Shown here in pieces: positions 62,036 through 64,000 of a stretch of 64,000 nucleotides of DNA; position 1 is the first letter of the stretch; each line of letters begins with the position of its first letter. A program made the position numbers and the translations under genes. The notes under the pieces are model-generated. The model saw only the letters and a list, made by a program, of their open reading frames with translations. It made no database searches and was not told where the DNA came from. Origin of the DNA: DATKQI01 sp035532755 (GTDB lineage: Bacteria > Pseudomonadota > Alphaproteobacteria > Acetobacterales > Acetobacteraceae); assembly GCA_035532755.1 (NCBI GenBank), contig DATKQI010000279.1, positions 1 to 64,000 on the forward strand. Reading direction: 5' to 3'.

Positions 62036-63505
62036 TTATCGGCCGGTCAGCCGGAACTCGATGCGGCGGTTTTTCGCATATGCCGCGGCCGTATCCCCCG
62101 GATCGATCGGGTGGGTCGAGCCGAACGCGGCGGCGGCCAGCCGGTCGGCCGGAATTCCGTTCGCGATCAGCAGCTTCAGCACCGACAGCGCCCGCTCGGC
62201 CGAGAGATCCCAATTGGATGTGTAGCGCCCGCCCGTGATCGGCTGCTTGTCGGCATAGCCATCCACCCGCAGGATCCAGGGGATGTTCTTCGGGATGCCG
62301 GGCGCGATCTGCTTCAGCGCGGTGGCGATCTTGTCGATCTGCCGCGTGCCCGCCGCGGTCAGATGCGCGGAATTGACCGGGAACAGCACGTCGGACTGGA
62401 ACACGAACCGGTCGCCCACGATGCGGATATCCTTCCGCCCGGCCAGCACCTGCCGCAGCCTGCCGAAGAAATTGCTGCGGTACTGCTGCAGTTCCTGCAC
62501 CTTGCGCGCCAGCGCCTCGTTCAGCTTGCGCCCCAGGGCGGCAATCTGCACGTCCTTCTCGCTGCCCGCCGTCTTCGCCAGGTCGAGGGCCGCCGAAATC
62601 TGCGCGAGCTGGGCGCGCAGCTGGATCATCTGCTGGTTGAGCAGGTCGATCTCGGCCTGCGCGCTCGCCGTGAGCCCCTTCTGAACGGTCAGTTCCGTCC
62701 GCGTCGCCCCCGTCGCGCGCGTCTGTTTGGCCAGATCCGCCCGCGCTGTCGTCACCGCGCGCGTCTGCTTGGCCAGGTCGGTTTGCGCCTGCGCGGTCAA
62801 CTCCTTCTGGGCAGTCAGTTCCGCCTGCGCCGCCACCGCCGCGCGCGTTTGTTTGGCGAGGTCCGCTTGCACCTGTGTCGTCAGTCCCTTCTGGGTGGCA
62901 AGGTCGGATTGCGTGCTGGCAACCAGCTTCTGCTGCGCCGCCAGATCGGCCCGGGTTTGCGCGAGCGTCCGGCGCGCCTGCCCAAGCTCGCTTACGATGG
63001 CGGCGGTCTGCTGGCCCGCGGCCTCGCTGTGCCGTGCCGCCCCGGCCAACTGGTTCTGGAGCGTGACGATGCGGGCGGCGGCGGATTTCGCCTGCAACTC
63101 GGCGTCCGCGAGCTTCGCCGCCAGCGTATCACGCTGCGCCTGCAACGCCTGGAGGCTGGCGCTGCTGGCGGCAGCATCCTTGTGCGTGGCGGCCAGTTGC
63201 CGGGCGAGCGCATCGCGGGCGGCATTGGACGTATCCAGTTTGCGCGTGAGCGTGGCCGCGCTCTGCTGCAGATCAGCGGCCTGCCCCTTCTCCAGCGCCA
63301 GCATGTTGGACAGTTGGGCGATCTCGCGGTTCAATCGGTCCAGCGCCTTGTTCCGCCCCGACAGCGTGACGGACAGGAACGCCTGCGCCAGCACGAACAC
63401 CAGCAGCACGAAGATGATCACCATCAGCAGGGTGGACAGCGCGTCCACATAGCCCGGCCAGGCGTTCAGCCCGTTCTCCCCGCCGCGGCGGATGCGCCCT
63501 GGCAT
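62036..63505 (-). CDS. OmpA/MotB-like peptidoglycan-binding protein with long coiled coil
   Basis: A 489-residue protein: short basic N-terminus, one membrane helix (about residues 21-46, with Asp21 in YVDALST), long Ala/Gln-rich coiled coil (about 50-345) and a C-terminal OmpA domain (about 360-489; VDGYADKQPI, NWDLSAERAL, NRRIEFRL). Layout equals the MotB/TolR type that couples ion flow to peptidoglycan, and the membrane Asp is where MotB carries its proton-binding residue. It lies 3 bp after a gene for a probable MotA/ExbB-like partner. Role unknown: envelope energy transfer is likely; Zorya ZorB is an alternative. Confidence 0.8.
   Translation of the reverse strand: MPGRIRRGGENGLNAWPGYVDALSTLLMVIIFVLLVFVLAQAFLSVTLSGRNKALDRLNREIAQLSNMLALEKGQAADLQQSAATLTRKLDTSNAARDALARQLAATHKDAAASSASLQALQAQRDTLAAKLADAELQAKSAAARIVTLQNQLAGAARHSEAAGQQTAAIVSELGQARRTLAQTRADLAAQQKLVASTQSDLATQKGLTTQVQADLAKQTRAAVAAQAELTAQKELTAQAQTDLAKQTRAVTTARADLAKQTRATGATRTELTVQKGLTASAQAEIDLLNQQMIQLRAQLAQISAALDLAKTAGSEKDVQIAALGRKLNEALARKVQELQQYRSNFFGRLRQVLAGRKDIRIVGDRFVFQSDVLFPVNSAHLTAAGTRQIDKIATALKQIAPGIPKNIPWILRVDGYADKQPITGGRYTSNWDLSAERALSVLKLLIANGIPADRLAAAAFGSTHPIDPGDTAAAYAKNRRIEFRLTGR
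62657..62914 (-). repeat. Degenerate repeats in the coiled coil
   Basis: Residues about 198-283 of the OmpA-like protein contain copies of the block DLAKQTRA, separated by spacers with ELTAQKELTAQA-like sequence (ATQKGLTT, AQKELTAQA, VQKGLTAS). The DNA of these blocks is also similar, suggesting expansion by internal duplication. Confidence 0.7.
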
Positions 63506-63508
63506 GTC

Positions 63509-64000
63509 CTATCGCGCCTCGTTCTCGGCCAGGGCGGCGATCGTGCGCGTCAGGATGCGCAGGTCGTTGCGCAGCTCCGCCGTGCTCTGCACCCGCCCCT
63601 GTTCGGATTCCGCGAGCAGCCGCTGCAGCGCCACCTCGATGTTGCGCAGATGGGCGTGCGCCACCTCGTCCGACCGTGGAACGCTGTGCTCGCCCAGGCG
63701 CTGCAGGGCGGGGCCGAGCACGCTCTGCGTCTCCGCGATCCGCAGCATCAGCTGCTGGTTGGCGCGCATCGTGTCGCTGAAGCTGCTCAGCTTCTCGGCC
63801 AGTTGCAGCAGCGTCTGGTTGGCGTGTCCGCGGCTCTCCTCGCCGCGCCCCAGGATCGTCTGCAACCCTTCCATGTTCTCGGCGGTCTGCTCCAGCAGCG
63901 CCTGCACATAGATCGGCACCGAGCCTTCGCCCTCGCTGCCCAGCACGCCCGAAGACAGCCGGGTGAGCCCGGCGAGCCATTCCTCCAGCTCGTTGAAGAA
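63509..64000 (-). CDS. Probable MotA/ExbB-family partner, C-terminal part only
   Basis: The last 163 residues of a protein whose start lies beyond the window. The visible part is a helical, charged coiled-coil domain (LLQLAEKLSSFSDTMRANQQLMLRIAETQ, marked by FSDTMRANQQLML) with no membrane segments. Its place directly before an OmpA/MotB-like gene suggests the cytoplasmic tail of a MotA/TolQ/ExbB-like channel subunit (inference from context). It stops with TAG 3 bp before the next gene. Confidence 0.6.
   Translation of the reverse strand, partial: FFNELEEWLAGLTRLSSGVLGSEGEGSVPIYVQALLEQTAENMEGLQTILGRGEESRGHANQTLLQLAEKLSSFSDTMRANQQLMLRIAETQSVLGPALQRLGEHSVPRSDEVAHAHLRNIEVALQRLLAESEQGRVQSTAELRNDLRILTRTIAALAENEAR

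Noticed and set aside
62036..64000. Zorya antiphage defence system
   Set aside because: Only the OmpA/MotB-like gene and a partial partner are visible; no ZorC, ZorD or ZorE gene is seen. Kept as an alternative only.
1..64000. CRISPR arrays, insertion sequences, integrases, prophage
   Set aside because: No regularly spaced direct repeats and no transposase, recombinase or phage structural genes were recognised among the coding frames.

Overview
The window is a G+C-rich stretch of alphaproteobacterial chromosome, most likely from the Rhodospirillales/Acetobacteraceae (inference). The evidence is the gene order rpsA-ihfB-lapA-pyrF-trpF-trpB-trpA-accD-folC, a complete Rrf2-sufBCDSUT-sufA operon, hfq-hflX, a Caulobacter-type sugar dehydrogenase, and a CtrA-family response regulator. 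Genes are dense, and many share ATGA or GTGA start/stop overlaps.

Layout. 1-4.1 kb: a partial omega-aminotransferase, alanine dehydrogenase with a divergent Lrp-type regulator, and an HSL-family esterase. 4.1-7.8 kb: a Pat-like protein acyltransferase whose ligase half is eroded, and an M20 amidohydrolase. 7.8-14.3 kb: the SUF iron-sulfur assembly operon with its Rrf2 regulator. 14.5-19.8 kb: an SDR, a D-amino-acid aminotransferase-like protein, hfq-hflX, an inositol-phosphatase-family enzyme and a TylF-type methyltransferase. 19.8-25.0 kb: a ROK repressor divergent from a pentose-type ABC importer and a xylose-dehydrogenase-like SDR. 25-27.8 kb: a large YfhO-like membrane protein. 27.8-36 kb: the conserved folC-accD-trpABF-pyrF-lapA-ihfB-rpsA block. 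36-38.2 kb: an MFS exporter and a divergent TetR regulator with a palindromic operator. 38.18-38.50 kb: tRNA-Arg(CCU) split by a 247-nt group I intron. 38.6-41 kb: a methylisocitrate lyase and an ion/citrate-type transporter. 41-46.4 kb: a CO-dehydrogenase/xanthine-dehydrogenase type molybdenum-cofactor maturation cluster without structural subunits. 46.4 kb: a ureohydrolase with replaced active-site histidines. 47.4-48.4 kb: a very A+T-rich islet holding a divergent CtrA paralogue. 48.6-52 kb: a polar amino acid ABC permease and binding protein, an SGNH hydrolase, a small transcript with a strong terminator, and a DUF488 protein. 51.7-62 kb: a nitrate assimilation regulon. It comprises nasT-nasS, then a sigma-54 promoter and hairpin leader, then narK-type transporter, nirB, nirD, nasA, cobA and a trpD2-like gene. 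62-64 kb: an OmpA/MotB-like coiled-coil protein and the end of a probable MotA/ExbB-like partner.

How the parts work together. The nitrate block is self-contained: uptake, reduction to nitrite and ammonium, siroheme supply (CobA) and nitrate sensing (NasS-NasT acting on the leader). Its enzymes need Fe-S clusters, which the SUF operon can supply. The most unusual items are the intron-containing tRNA-Arg, the A+T-rich CtrA paralogue with its nested-palindrome leader, the eroded Pat-like protein, the histidine-less ureohydrolase and the small 51-kb transcript. Functions are read from motifs and family knowledge; no database search was run.
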